Source: Bacteroidales bacterium
GTDB lineage: Bacteria; Bacteroidota; Bacteroidia; Bacteroidales; VadinHA17
Length of the DNA stretch: 64,000 nt
Direction: 5' to 3'
Assembly: GCA_003142255.1 (NCBI GenBank)
Contig: PLLO01000011.1
Coordinates: 248,001 to 312,000, forward strand
How positions within the stretch are numbered: the stretch's first letter is position 1; each line of letters starts with the position of its first letter. Below, one piece after another: positions 28,873 to 38,689 of the stretch. The notes beneath the pieces are model-generated. The model was given only the letters and a program-made list of their open reading frames with translations, was not told where the DNA came from and ran no database searches. Position numbers and translations under genes: made by a program.

Positions 28873-30717
28873 ATGGCCAAAAACTCGCAGGTTATTAAAA
28901 GAGAAGAGGTTGTTATCCGTTTTTCAGGTGATTCTGGTGATGGAATGCAGCTTACAGGCACCTTGTTCTCAGACACCGCAGCCTTGTCCGGCAATGACTT
29001 GTCGACTTTCCCTGATTACCCGGCAGAGATTCGCGCCCCGCAAGGAACAGTAGGCGGCGTATCAGGTTTCCAGATACATATGGGTCATTCTGTAATAAAT
29101 ACTCCCGGTGATTATACAGATGTTCTTGTTGCAATGAATCCTGCAGCTGTAAAGGCAAACGCCAGGTGGGTTAAACCGGGTGGCATTATAATATTCGACA
29201 AGGATAATTTCACCGAAAAAAATATTGAGAAGGCAGGCTATAAAAGCGATCCGGTAATAGAGGAAAAGCTTGATAGCTTTAATGTTATTGATGCTCCTAT
29301 CTCAACAATGGTCAAGGAAGTCCTTAAAGATTTCGGACTCGATCCAAAGTCAGTGCTCAGAACCAAGAATATGTTCGCGCTTGGAATGGTTTACTGGCTC
29401 TTTGACAGGAAGCTTAAATATACAGAGCAATACTTCGATAAGAAATTTGTCAAAAAACCTGAAATAGCCCAGGCAAATAAAGTAGCCCTGAGAGCAGGTT
29501 ATTACTATGCCGAAACTATTGAAGCCCTTAATCCTGTAATTATAATAGAACCGGCACCAATTCAGAAAGGCACCTATAGGAATGTATGCGGAAATGCAGC
29601 TACCGCCTGGGGCCTGCTGGCTGCTGCCGAAAGGGCAGGGCTGAGAACATTTATCGGCTCATACCCGATTACGCCTGCTACCGGCATTCTTGAAGAGATG
29701 GCTGCAAGAAAGGACCTTGGAGTAAAAAGTTTTCAGGCCGAGGACGAAATTGCCGGTATCTGCACCGCTATAGGCGCAAGCTTTGCCGGTTACCTGGCAG
29801 TTACATCGACATCAGGTCCCGGAATGGCCCTTAAATCAGAGGCCATCGGGCTGGCTGTCATGACCGAGCTCCCATTGGTAATCATTAATGTGCAGAGGGC
29901 AGGACCATCAACGGGGCTGCCTACCAAGACAGAACAGTCAGACCTGATGCAGGCATTATTCGGCAGAAATGGAGAATGCCCTGTAGTGGTTATTGCAGCC
30001 AGCACACCTTCCGATTGTTTCAATTTCGCTTTCGAAGCCGCAAAAATCGCGCTGGAGCATATGACACCGGTACTACTGCTCACCGACAGCTATCTTGCAA
30101 ACAGCTCTGAACCATGGAGAATTCCCGTTGTGAAGGATCTCCCGGAAATAAAACCGCCATTTGCCGATATTAATGAGAAACCTTTTCTCCCTTATAAACG
30201 AAATTGTGAAACCCTGGCACGCTCTTGGGCAATTCCCGGTACTCCCGGACTCGAGCACAGAATAGGCGGCCTTGAGAAAACAATGAAGGGTAATGTGTCG
30301 TATATACCTGAAAACCACGAGATGATGGTCAATTTCAGGGCCGAAAAAGTGGCAAAAGTAGCCGACAGGATACCTGACCTGAAAGTGTACGGAGAGGAGT
30401 CAGGCGATCTTCTTGTGGTCGGCTGGGGCGGATCCCGCGGCTACCTGATAACCGCAGTCAATGAATTGCAGGCTGAAGGTCATAAGGTAAGCCTGGCCAA
30501 CTTCAATTATATCTTTCCTTTGCCAAAAAATGTAGCAGAAGTATTCAGTAGATTTAAAAAGATAGTGGTAGCTGAACTCAATCTTGGTCAGTTTGCAGAT
30601 TACCTGAGAATAAAACACCAAGAATTTACTTACAGGCAGATTAACAAGGTGCAGGGAATACCGTTTACGATCAGCGAGATAAAGGAGAAATGTGTTAAAA
30701 TACTGGAGGAAAAATAA
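28873..30717 (+). CDS. korA: 2-oxoglutarate:ferredoxin oxidoreductase, fused gamma-alpha subunit
   Basis: The 614-residue subunit joins a gamma domain (about residues 1-190; FSGDSGDGMQLTGTLF and YPAEIRAPQGTVGG) to an alpha domain (about 230-614; FIGSYPITPATGILEEMA, FQAEDEIAGICTAIGASFAG and TSTSGPGMALKSEA). With KorB it interconverts 2-oxoglutarate plus CoA and succinyl-CoA using ferredoxin, in the cytoplasm. The 2-oxoglutarate assignment follows the usual Bacteroidota KorAB arrangement; a broader 2-oxoacid range cannot be excluded. The korB ATG comes one base after the stop codon. Confidence 0.92.
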   Translation: MAKNSQVIKREEVVIRFSGDSGDGMQLTGTLFSDTAALSGNDLSTFPDYPAEIRAPQGTVGGVSGFQIHMGHSVINTPGDYTDVLVAMNPAAVKANARWVKPGGIIIFDKDNFTEKNIEKAGYKSDPVIEEKLDSFNVIDAPISTMVKEVLKDFGLDPKSVLRTKNMFALGMVYWLFDRKLKYTEQYFDKKFVKKPEIAQANKVALRAGYYYAETIEALNPVIIIEPAPIQKGTYRNVCGNAATAWGLLAAAERAGLRTFIGSYPITPATGILEEMAARKDLGVKSFQAEDEIAGICTAIGASFAGYLAVTSTSGPGMALKSEAIGLAVMTELPLVIINVQRAGPSTGLPTKTEQSDLMQALFGRNGECPVVVIAASTPSDCFNFAFEAAKIALEHMTPVLLLTDSYLANSSEPWRIPVVKDLPEIKPPFADINEKPFLPYKRNCETLARSWAIPGTPGLEHRIGGLEKTMKGNVSYIPENHEMMVNFRAEKVAKVADRIPDLKVYGEESGDLLVVGWGGSRGYLITAVNELQAEGHKVSLANFNYIFPLPKNVAEVFSRFKKIVVAELNLGQFADYLRIKHQEFTYRQINKVQGIPFTISEIKEKCVKILEEK

Positions 30718-30718
30718 A

Positions 30719-31741
30719 ATGGCTGAAACACAATCATTGCAATATACTCCCAGGGATTTTAAAAGCGATCAGGAGGTCAGATGGTGCCCCGGATGCGGCG
30801 ATCATGCAGTACTGAATGCTGTTCAGAAAGCGCTTTCCGAACTTGGAATACCAAAGGAAAAATTTGCCTTTATCTCAGGTATAGGATGCTCTTCACGGTT
30901 CCCTTATTATATGGATACATATGGTTTCCATGGAATTCACGGAAGGGCAGCTGCTATTGCCACAGGAGTTAAAACCGCCAACCCTGATTTGTCGGTCTGG
31001 GAAATTACCGGAGACGGAGATGCGCTGGCAATAGGCGGAAATCATTTTATTCATGCGATCAGACGTAACATTGATATTAACCTTATACTTTTCAATAACG
31101 AGATATACGGTCTGACCAAGGGACAGTATTCACCAACCTCTGAGAAGGGCATCGTGACCAAGACATCTCCATTCGGATCCGTTGAGGAACCGTTTTCAGT
31201 CGGTGAGCTTGTAATCGGTGCCAAAGGCAAATTCTTCGCCAGAACAGTCGATGCAAATGTAGCCCTTTCGACACAGATATACATTGAGGCTGCAAGGCAT
31301 AAGGGGACATCAGTAATTGAGGTTCTTCAAAATTGTGTAATCTTTAATGATGGAGTTCACGAGGTTGTAACAGGCAAAGAGGTAAGAGACGACCGGACAA
31401 TTATCCTGAAACATGGAGAACCAATGATCTTCGGGAAAAATAATGATAAGGGCCTGGTATTGGATGGACTCAAGCTAAAGGTTGTGAAAATCGGCGAAAA
31501 CGGAATAACGAAGGACGACCTTATCATTCATGATGCATATGAAGCTAACCCTGGTATCCAATATATACTGGCAAATATGAAGTATCCGGATTTTCCGGTA
31601 GCGTTGGGGGTTATTCGATCTGTACCCGGCAATACATACGAAACAGATGTGGAGAATCAGATTGAAAAGGTCCGCAAGGATTCCAAAATAAAATGCATGG
31701 ATGACCTGCTTGCAAGCGGGTCGACCTGGAAAGTGGAATAA
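30719..31741 (+). CDS. korB: 2-oxoglutarate:ferredoxin oxidoreductase beta subunit
   Basis: I start at ATG 30719, one base after the korA stop; the longer frame would begin inside korA. The 340-residue subunit binds thiamine diphosphate and a 4Fe-4S cluster. RWCPGCGDHAVL holds the first Cys pair, ISGIGCSSRFPYYM follows, and GDGDALAIGGNHFIHAIRRN with FNNEIYGLTKGQ is the thiamine diphosphate/Mg site. VLQNCVIFND supplies a further Cys. It partners the preceding subunit, and a strong terminator follows directly after the stop. Confidence 0.94.
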   Translation: MAETQSLQYTPRDFKSDQEVRWCPGCGDHAVLNAVQKALSELGIPKEKFAFISGIGCSSRFPYYMDTYGFHGIHGRAAAIATGVKTANPDLSVWEITGDGDALAIGGNHFIHAIRRNIDINLILFNNEIYGLTKGQYSPTSEKGIVTKTSPFGSVEEPFSVGELVIGAKGKFFARTVDANVALSTQIYIEAARHKGTSVIEVLQNCVIFNDGVHEVVTGKEVRDDRTIILKHGEPMIFGKNNDKGLVLDGLKLKVVKIGENGITKDDLIIHDAYEANPGIQYILANMKYPDFPVALGVIRSVPGNTYETDVENQIEKVRKDSKIKCMDDLLASGSTWKVE

Positions 31742-31742
31742 G

Positions 31743-31780
31743 AAAAACCCCCTTCTTCACGGAAGGGGGTTTTTAATTTT
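31743..31780. terminator. Strong terminator after korB
   Basis: AAAAACCCCCTTC (31743-31755) and GAAGGGGGTTTTT (31762-31774) form a perfect 13-bp stem with a 6-base loop. Flanking A and T runs would allow function in both directions. It separates korAB from the large receiver/ATP-binding pair. Confidence 0.92.
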
Positions 31781-31819
31781 CATTTATTAACTTTAAATCC
31801 TGAATTCCAGTTGCCGGAT

Positions 31820-34800
31820 ATGGATAATAAAGATCATATCAATCCCGAATATCACAGGTTGCTTCACGAACAGCAGGAGCGGTTGAAGGAACTGGCTTGC
31901 ATAAATCAGACAACATATATACTTAAGGAGGGAAAACCAATTGAAGAAACCCTTCAGCAGATTGCCCTGCTTCTCCCAGCTGCATGGCAGTATCCTGAAT
32001 ACACTAATGCAAGGATAAAATTCCTTGATAAAATTTTTGAAACACCTGAATTTCAGGAAACTACCTGGAAAATGATACAGGAATTCAATACAATTGATGA
32101 CGAAAATGGTACGATTGAGATATTTTATAACAAGGAATTCAGCATCGAAAATGAAGGTCCGTTTCTAAAGGAGGAGAGAGACCTCATTCAAAACATTGCA
32201 AGCCTCATTACCGGATATATAAACAGCTATAAAGCCCGTGATATTATCCGCATGGCTCAGGTTCCGAAGGAGAATGATGACGACATGACAAATGTCTCAA
32301 GCAGGAAGCTGCTACAGAAATTCCTCGAACGGCATAATGCCGAAAGGGACGTTTTTCATGACCTCCAGCCATTCAAGGTAAAAGAGATATTGCTTGTAGC
32401 AAACTTATATGATGCCTATTCCATTGAAGGAGAGGGTAGATTCTCCGACCACATGCTTGGGGAATATTATCAGCTCAGCCTCACTTCCCTGCCAAGAGTA
32501 ACCGGCGTTACAGGAGAGGAAGAAGCCTTTAACAGGCTGAAATCCAGGCATTATGACATGATAATCATAATGGTGGGAGTCCATAAGGAGAGCCCCCTGG
32601 TACTTTGCAGGAAGATTAAGGAAAAATATCCTTACCTGCCGACTTTCCTTCTTCTCAATAACCCGGCTGATGCTCCTTTTGTAAAGAAGCAGAAAGCTCT
32701 TGGTGTACCTTTTGATAATTATTTTGTGTGGACCGGTGAGTCGAAAGTCTTTTTTGCAATGGTAAAACTGCTCGAGGACCAGGTTAACGTCGACAATGAT
32801 ACCAAGAAGGGTCTTACAAGAGTCATTCTTATTGTTGAGGATTCTGCAGAGTATTATTCCAGCTATCTCCCTATACTTTATACTCTTGTCCTGGAACAGA
32901 CAAGAAACCTCATTGAAGACGTTTCAACCGATGAACTTTACAAAGTACTGAAGCTCAGAGCGAGACCAAAAATACTCCTGGCTTCAAACTGGGAGGATTC
33001 AATCTCTATCTACAATAAATACAAGGATAGCTTGCTGTGTGTCATTTCCGATATGCGGTTTCCGAAGAACGGAGAACTCTACGACACTGCCGGTTTTGAA
33101 CTTATTAAGCTTATAAAGAATGATCTTCCGAACCTGCCAACCGTTCTTCAGTCATCTGATTCTGAAAATGCAAAATACGCTTTCACTCTAAAGGCAAATT
33201 TTATTAATAAGAACTCTGAGAGCCTGCTTCAGGACCTGAAATCTTTTATCAACTATTACCTTGGCTTCGGGCATTTCGTATACAGGGACAATAAAGGGCG
33301 GCAGATTGCAGTGGCCAAATCGATGAAGGAGTTTGAAGCTTACCTTGAAACGATACCCGAAGATTCGCTTGCATATCATGCCATGAAAAATCACTTTTCC
33401 CTTTGGCTTATGGCCAGGGGTGAAGTGAAAATTGCCAAGCTGATTAACCCGATAAAAGTCTCTGATTTCAAAAGCCTCAGGGAACTCAGGGAATTCCTTA
33501 TTGATATCATAAGAAAACGCAGGAGGGAGACTAACAAGGGGCGGGTAGTCAACTTTGAAGAATCTGCTTCTATTGACGAAACAAATGTTGTAAGTCTTGC
33601 TGGTGGCTCACTCGGCGGAAAAGGAAGAGGCCTTGCTTTTATCAATACCCTGATTTACAGCTTTGAACTGGGACGGCTACTTTCGGGAATAAACATTAAA
33701 ACACCAATAACTGCCATTATCGGGACAGATGAGTTCGATATGTTTATGGAACGTAACCATTTGTGGGACAGTGTGAAAGGTGAAAAAGACTTTGATGTTC
33801 TTCAAAGGCTGTTTATTGAAGGGAGCCTTAGCTATACCCTTGAGAAAGTATTAAGAGTGTTCCTCAGGCAGATTGTCAAGCCTATTGCAGTACGTTCTTC
33901 CAGCCTTTTCGAAGATTCAATGAGCCAGCCATTCTCGGGGATCTTCGGCACTTATCTGCTGCCTAATAACCACCCTGAATTCGAGATCAGGCTCCGTCAG
34001 TTATCTGATGCAATAAAGCTTGTCTTTGCATCAATTTATTCCAGGAGTTCAAGAACATATTTTGAGGCAATAAACTATAAGGTAGAACAGGAAAAAATGG
34101 CCATCGTTATCCAGGAGGTCGTTGGCAACAGGTTTAACGATACATTTTACCCTCATATCAGCGGCACGGCACAGTCATTTAACTTTTACCCCGTTGCACA
34201 TATGACCCCGCAGGATGGATTTGCTGTCATGGCTGTGGGGCTGGGCCATTATGTGGTTGAAGGTGAAAGGGCCTTCAGATTTTCTCCATCCTACCCGTCA
34301 CTCGATATCGTATCTCATAACGATCTCTATAAAAACTCTCAGGTCCATTTCTATGCTGTTGACCTCAATAAGAAGGATCTGAATCTTCTCGAAGGAGAGA
34401 ATGCAGGGCTCATATCACTGGATATAAGTACGGCAGAGGAACATGGAACTCTTAATCATTCAGCTTCAGTACTGAATACAGATAATGATACAATAGTTCC
34501 CGGCCTTGATGTTCCGGGGCCAAGAGTTATAAATTTTGCCGATATCCTGAAATATAATTACATACCTCTGTCGGCCACCCTAAAGGTAATTCTTGACGTT
34601 GTGGCAGAAGCAACCGGCAACCCTTCAGAGATTGAGTTTGCAGTGGATCTTACTAAGGACACTGAAGGCAATGCTTCATTCTATCTTCTGCAGATTAAAC
34701 CACTTGTCGGCAGCGGTGCCGGCTATGAAATTGATGAGGAAAGCATAAACCATGAAGATCTCATTCTACAATCCGGGAAAAGCATGGGGAATGGAATTAT

Positions 34801-35266
34801 TGACGACATTACCGATATAATATATGTGGAACCGGAAAAATTCGACAACCTGCGTACCACTCAGATGGCTGATGAAATTAATGCCATCAATGATAAAATG
34901 CTCAAGGCAAATTCACGGTATGTACTTATTGGTCCTGGAAGGTGGGGAACAAAGGACAGGTTCCTCGGAATTCCGGTTGCCTGGCCACAGATTTCAAATG
35001 CAAAGGTAATTGTAGAAGTCGATCTTCCTGATTTCCATCTTGACGCCTCACTTGGTTCACATTTCTTCCACAACGTTACCTCAATGAATGTAGGTTATTT
35101 TTCGATAAACCAGGGAAGCAATGACGGGAGAATTGACTGGGATAAGCTTGCCGGCCAGAAAGTTATTGAAACCGGAAAATTCTTTCGGCATATAAGGTTT
35201 GAGAAACCCCTTACCATCCGCATGGATGGTAAGAAGGGAATAGCTGTAATAACAATGAATAAGTAA
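31820..35266 (+). CDS. GAF-like/receiver/PEP-synthase-type ATP-binding fusion protein, first of a tandem pair
   Basis: ATG 31820 gives 1148 residues (a TTG nine bases earlier is less likely). Residues ~1-145 resemble a GAF sensor domain (LLPAAWQYPEYTNARI). About 185-310 is a degenerate receiver with no phospho-Asp (YDMIIIMVGV). About 330-490 is a second receiver that keeps VEDS (339-342), Asp411 in VISDMRF and Lys464. About 590-965 is the ATP-binding domain of PEP synthase/pyruvate phosphate dikinase: GGSLGGKGRGLAF (from 594), VRSSSLFED (Arg692) and LLQIKPL (Gln958). The phosphohistidine and PEP domains are absent. They are replaced by a ~180-residue unnamed domain with GPGRWGT (1038-1044) and GSHFFHN (His1081, His1084). 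A kinase or phosphotransferase controlled by the receiver is inferred; the real reaction is unknown. Confidence 0.8.
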   Translation: MDNKDHINPEYHRLLHEQQERLKELACINQTTYILKEGKPIEETLQQIALLLPAAWQYPEYTNARIKFLDKIFETPEFQETTWKMIQEFNTIDDENGTIEIFYNKEFSIENEGPFLKEERDLIQNIASLITGYINSYKARDIIRMAQVPKENDDDMTNVSSRKLLQKFLERHNAERDVFHDLQPFKVKEILLVANLYDAYSIEGEGRFSDHMLGEYYQLSLTSLPRVTGVTGEEEAFNRLKSRHYDMIIIMVGVHKESPLVLCRKIKEKYPYLPTFLLLNNPADAPFVKKQKALGVPFDNYFVWTGESKVFFAMVKLLEDQVNVDNDTKKGLTRVILIVEDSAEYYSSYLPILYTLVLEQTRNLIEDVSTDELYKVLKLRARPKILLASNWEDSISIYNKYKDSLLCVISDMRFPKNGELYDTAGFELIKLIKNDLPNLPTVLQSSDSENAKYAFTLKANFINKNSESLLQDLKSFINYYLGFGHFVYRDNKGRQIAVAKSMKEFEAYLETIPEDSLAYHAMKNHFSLWLMARGEVKIAKLINPIKVSDFKSLRELREFLIDIIRKRRRETNKGRVVNFEESASIDETNVVSLAGGSLGGKGRGLAFINTLIYSFELGRLLSGINIKTPITAIIGTDEFDMFMERNHLWDSVKGEKDFDVLQRLFIEGSLSYTLEKVLRVFLRQIVKPIAVRSSSLFEDSMSQPFSGIFGTYLLPNNHPEFEIRLRQLSDAIKLVFASIYSRSSRTYFEAINYKVEQEKMAIVIQEVVGNRFNDTFYPHISGTAQSFNFYPVAHMTPQDGFAVMAVGLGHYVVEGERAFRFSPSYPSLDIVSHNDLYKNSQVHFYAVDLNKKDLNLLEGENAGLISLDISTAEEHGTLNHSASVLNTDNDTIVPGLDVPGPRVINFADILKYNYIPLSATLKVILDVVAEATGNPSEIEFAVDLTKDTEGNASFYLLQIKPLVGSGAGYEIDEESINHEDLILQSGKSMGNGIIDDITDIIYVEPEKFDNLRTTQMADEINAINDKMLKANSRYVLIGPGRWGTKDRFLGIPVAWPQISNAKVIVEVDLPDFHLDASLGSHFFHNVTSMNVGYFSINQGSNDGRIDWDKLAGQKVIETGKFFRHIRFEKPLTIRMDGKKGIAVITMNK

Positions 35267-35278
35267 ATATACCTGACC

Positions 35279-38257
35279 ATGACCATCATAGACGGTATTC
35301 TTGATCTTCAGAAATATGATTTTACGGATACCTCCTTTGATCTGCTGATGCAGAAACGAATACACCGTGTGCTGGTAATTTGCAGTAATTATGATAATTA
35401 CATGCTCGAGGAAGACGGAAGGATCGATGAACAGATTTTTAATGAATATGTGTCACTTAACCTGAGATATCCCCCGGTATTCATTCAGACAGACAATGCT
35501 GAGGATGCCTTCAGAATTCTGGCAGAAGGCAATGTCGACCTCGTCATTTCAATGCTCTCCCTCAGGGGAACCGATGTTTTTGCACTTGCAAAAAAGATCA
35601 AGACCAATTATGAACATATTCCCATCGTTGTCCTCACTTATTTTTCCCGCGAAGTATCCCTGAGGCTTGAGGGTGAAGATCTCAGCGCAATCGATTATGT
35701 TTTCTGCTGGCTTGGCGATGCATCCCTGATCCTTGCTATAATCAAGTTGATCGAGGATAAAATGAATGCTGATTATGATATTGAAAATATTGGAGTTCAG
35801 GCCATAATTCTTGTCGAAAACTCTATCAGGTATATCTCGTCATACCTTCCCAATATCTACAGGATTGTTCTTTTGCAGTCGCTAGATTTTCAGCGTGAAG
35901 CCCTGAATGAGCACCAAAGGATGCTTAAAATGAGGGGCAGACCCAAAATTTTGCTGGCAAATAACTTCAATGATGCCGAAGCTCTTTATAAAAAATATAA
36001 GTATAATGTGCTCGGAATAATATCCGATATAAGCTATAAAAGAGACAATATTCCTGATGAGAATGCAGGCTTTGAGCTGTGCAAGGTTGTCATGGCTGAT
36101 GATGATAAAGTACCCTTCCTGCTTCAATCCTCAAATCTTGATCATAAAAAGAGGGCTGAGGAAATGGGTGCGGGATTTATCCATAAATACTCCAAATCCC
36201 TTTCACTGGAGCTGAGGAATTATATAATTCAGAACCTTGCCTTCGGTCCGTTTGTGTTCAGAAACCCTGACACGCTCGAGCCTATCGCTATTGCGACAGA
36301 CCTTCAGGCTCTTCAGCAGAAGATACTGACAGTTCCGGACAACTCCCTTGAATACCATGCAACCCGGAATCAATTTTCAAAATGGCTGAATGCCAGGGCA
36401 CTGTTTCCCGTTGCCCAGATGTTCAAGTACATCAGGAAAGAGGATTTTGAAACTATGGATGAGATGAGGCGGTTCCTGTATGTCGCCATCTCAAGCTTCA
36501 GACTCGGTAAAGGAAGGGGAGTCATTGCCAAATTCGATAAAATGAGCTTTGATGAGTACCAGGTATTTTCGAGGATTGGCGAAGGATCAATTGGCGGCAA
36601 AGCCAGGGGACTTGCTTTCATAAACAGGATAATAAAGAACTACAAGCTATTCAATAAATTCCCCGATGTCCTTATTACAATTCCCAGGACTGTAGTCCTG
36701 AGCACTGATATCTTCGACGAATTCATGGATCACAATAACCTTTATTCGGTTGCCATGTCGGACCTTCCCGACGAGGATATCCTTAACCGTTTCATTAATG
36801 CTGAACTCCCGGGACGCGTTTACCAGGACTTCTATGCTTTTCTTGCCGTTTCAAGAAATCATCCGATTGCCGTAAGGTCTTCAAGTAAATTGGAAGATTC
36901 ACATTATCAGCCTTTTGCGGGAGTATATTCGACATACATGATCCCCAGGCTTGCCGACAACCACATAATGGTGAAAGCTTTGGCCGATGCAATTAAAGAA
37001 GTTTATGCGTCGGTATATTACAAAGCCAGCAAGGCTTATATGACTGCTACAGCAAACGTTATCGATGAGGAGAAAATGGGAATAATCCTTCAGGAAATTT
37101 GCGGTAACCGTCATGGAGATATTTTTTACCCTACGCTTTCAGGTGTTGCCAGATCGATCAATTACTATCCTATAGGTTCTGAAAAAGCTGAAGACGGCAT
37201 TGCAAACGTAGCTTTTGGCCTTGGAAAGCTGATCGTCGAAGGAGGCATGTCGCTTCGCTTCTGTCCGAAAATGCCAAAGAAGATCCTTCAGCTTTCATCG
37301 CCCGAAGCTGCCCTCCGCGATACGCAGAAGGACTTCAGGGCCCTTGACCTGAATTTCAGCAGCTTTGTCCCGTCGACAGACGATGGTGTAAATATTCTCA
37401 GGATAGATATCAAGGATGCAAACAACGATGGTGCGATGAAATACCTTGCTTCAACGTACGATCGTACTAATAATGTGATTCGCGACGGGATCATTCAGAA
37501 TGGCAAGAGAATCATCACCTTCTCGGGCATTCTCCAGTACAAGACTTTCCCATTGGCTGACATACTTTCAACTCTCCTGGAGGTTGGACAGAAGGAAATG
37601 AATAACCCGATTGAGATTGAATTTGCAGCCAACCTCGAGACTCCTGCAGGAACTCCCAAGGTCTTTAACTTCCTTCAGATAAGGCCGATAGTTTACTCAG
37701 ATGAAACTTATAATATTAACCTCGATAACATCAGGAAAGAGCAAACAATTATTTTTTCAGATTCTGCCCTTGGCCATGGATTGTTCAAAGGCATTATGGA
37801 TCTTGTCTATGTCAAACCGGAGTCATTTAATGCTGCGCAAAATAAGAATGTCGCCATGGTGATAGAGAAAATAAATTCTTTATTTGTGAAGCAGTCATTG
37901 GGATACGTGCTTATTGGCCCCGGAAGATGGGGATCTACGGATCCCTGGCTCGGCATCCCTGTGAAATGGCAGCAGATATCGGCGGCAAGGATAATTGTCG
38001 AATCGGGACTGAAAAACTACCGCATTGACCCAAGCCAGGGTACTCATTTCTTCCAGAACCTCACATCATTCAGAGTAGGATATTTCACAATAAATCCTTT
38101 TATAAACGAAGGCTATTACGATGTGGATTTTCTGAATGGGATGAAAATTGTGTATGAAGATGAATTTATAAGGCATATCCGTTTTGACAAGCCTCTCGAG
38201 ATAATGATAGACGGGAAGAGGCATAAAGGAGCAATAATGAAACCGGATCAGCATTAA
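35279..38257 (+). CDS. Receiver/PEP-synthase-type ATP-binding fusion protein, second of a tandem pair
   Basis: This 992-residue paralog begins 12 bases after the first. It lacks the GAF-like region. A degenerate receiver (about 20-150; VDLVISMLSLRG, no phospho-Asp) is followed by a second one (about 170-330) that has VENS instead of VEDS (179-182), Asp250 in IISDIS, and a Lys in FIHKYSKS. The ATP-binding domain (about 430-800) keeps GSIGGKARGLAF (436-447), VRSSSKLED (Arg533) and FLQIRPI. The C-terminal unnamed domain has GPGRWGS (880-886) and GTHFFQN (His923). Shared motifs outside the ATP site point to one conserved but undefined reaction. The tandem arrangement suggests a hetero-oligomer or two receivers with different inputs. 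Confidence 0.8.
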   Translation: MTIIDGILDLQKYDFTDTSFDLLMQKRIHRVLVICSNYDNYMLEEDGRIDEQIFNEYVSLNLRYPPVFIQTDNAEDAFRILAEGNVDLVISMLSLRGTDVFALAKKIKTNYEHIPIVVLTYFSREVSLRLEGEDLSAIDYVFCWLGDASLILAIIKLIEDKMNADYDIENIGVQAIILVENSIRYISSYLPNIYRIVLLQSLDFQREALNEHQRMLKMRGRPKILLANNFNDAEALYKKYKYNVLGIISDISYKRDNIPDENAGFELCKVVMADDDKVPFLLQSSNLDHKKRAEEMGAGFIHKYSKSLSLELRNYIIQNLAFGPFVFRNPDTLEPIAIATDLQALQQKILTVPDNSLEYHATRNQFSKWLNARALFPVAQMFKYIRKEDFETMDEMRRFLYVAISSFRLGKGRGVIAKFDKMSFDEYQVFSRIGEGSIGGKARGLAFINRIIKNYKLFNKFPDVLITIPRTVVLSTDIFDEFMDHNNLYSVAMSDLPDEDILNRFINAELPGRVYQDFYAFLAVSRNHPIAVRSSSKLEDSHYQPFAGVYSTYMIPRLADNHIMVKALADAIKEVYASVYYKASKAYMTATANVIDEEKMGIILQEICGNRHGDIFYPTLSGVARSINYYPIGSEKAEDGIANVAFGLGKLIVEGGMSLRFCPKMPKKILQLSSPEAALRDTQKDFRALDLNFSSFVPSTDDGVNILRIDIKDANNDGAMKYLASTYDRTNNVIRDGIIQNGKRIITFSGILQYKTFPLADILSTLLEVGQKEMNNPIEIEFAANLETPAGTPKVFNFLQIRPIVYSDETYNINLDNIRKEQTIIFSDSALGHGLFKGIMDLVYVKPESFNAAQNKNVAMVIEKINSLFVKQSLGYVLIGPGRWGSTDPWLGIPVKWQQISAARIIVESGLKNYRIDPSQGTHFFQNLTSFRVGYFTINPFINEGYYDVDFLNGMKIVYEDEFIRHIRFDKPLEIMIDGKRHKGAIMKPDQH

Positions 38258-38284
38258 TTTTAATAAAATCAAAAAAACTCTATA

Positions 38285-38689
38285 ATGGAAACAGCAGCAA
38301 CAGTTTATAAGGGCGATCTTAGAACCGAAATAACTCACCTCCGCTCCGGAAGCGTGATAATCACAGATGCTCCGGTCGACAACAAGGGCAAGGGGGAGAA
38401 TTTCTCACCCACCGATCTGGTAGCTTCAGCTCTGGGGAGTTGTATATTTACCATCATGGGAATTGCCGCCAGAGAGCATGGATTCTCTATTGAAGGAACA
38501 ACCTGCAAAATAACGAAGATCATGACTGAAAGCCCCAGGAAGATAGGGGAGATTAAGATTGATTTTGATTTTACAGGACATGAATACAGCGCCAAGCAGA
38601 GGAAAATCCTTGAATATTGTGTTAAAACATGCCCGGTGGCATTAACGCTTAATGAATCTGTATTTCAGAACGTTACACTGCATTTTTAA
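38285..38689 (+). CDS. OsmC-family peroxiredoxin-like protein
   Basis: The 134-residue protein has both conserved OsmC cysteines: GSCIFTIMGIAAREHG (about residue 55) and the C-terminal KTCPVALTL. NFSPTDLVASALGSC and the helix and strand order fit the YhfA/OsmC group. Such proteins reduce organic hydroperoxides as homodimers. The gene is 27 bases downstream of the large ATP-binding protein and co-directional. Its stop overlaps the convergent fabD stop by 4 bases, so it ends that unit. Confidence 0.88.
   Translation: METAATVYKGDLRTEITHLRSGSVIITDAPVDNKGKGENFSPTDLVASALGSCIFTIMGIAAREHGFSIEGTTCKITKIMTESPRKIGEIKIDFDFTGHEYSAKQRKILEYCVKTCPVALTLNESVFQNVTLHF

Noticed and set aside
31811-31819. TTG at 31811 as the start of the first large receiver/ATP-binding protein
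   Set aside because: An ATG three codons later (31820) is more usual and nothing conserved lies between.
31820-38257. Ordinary PEP synthase or pyruvate phosphate dikinase
   Set aside because: The phosphohistidine swivel domain and PEP-binding barrel are missing, and receiver domains are fused at the N-terminus.
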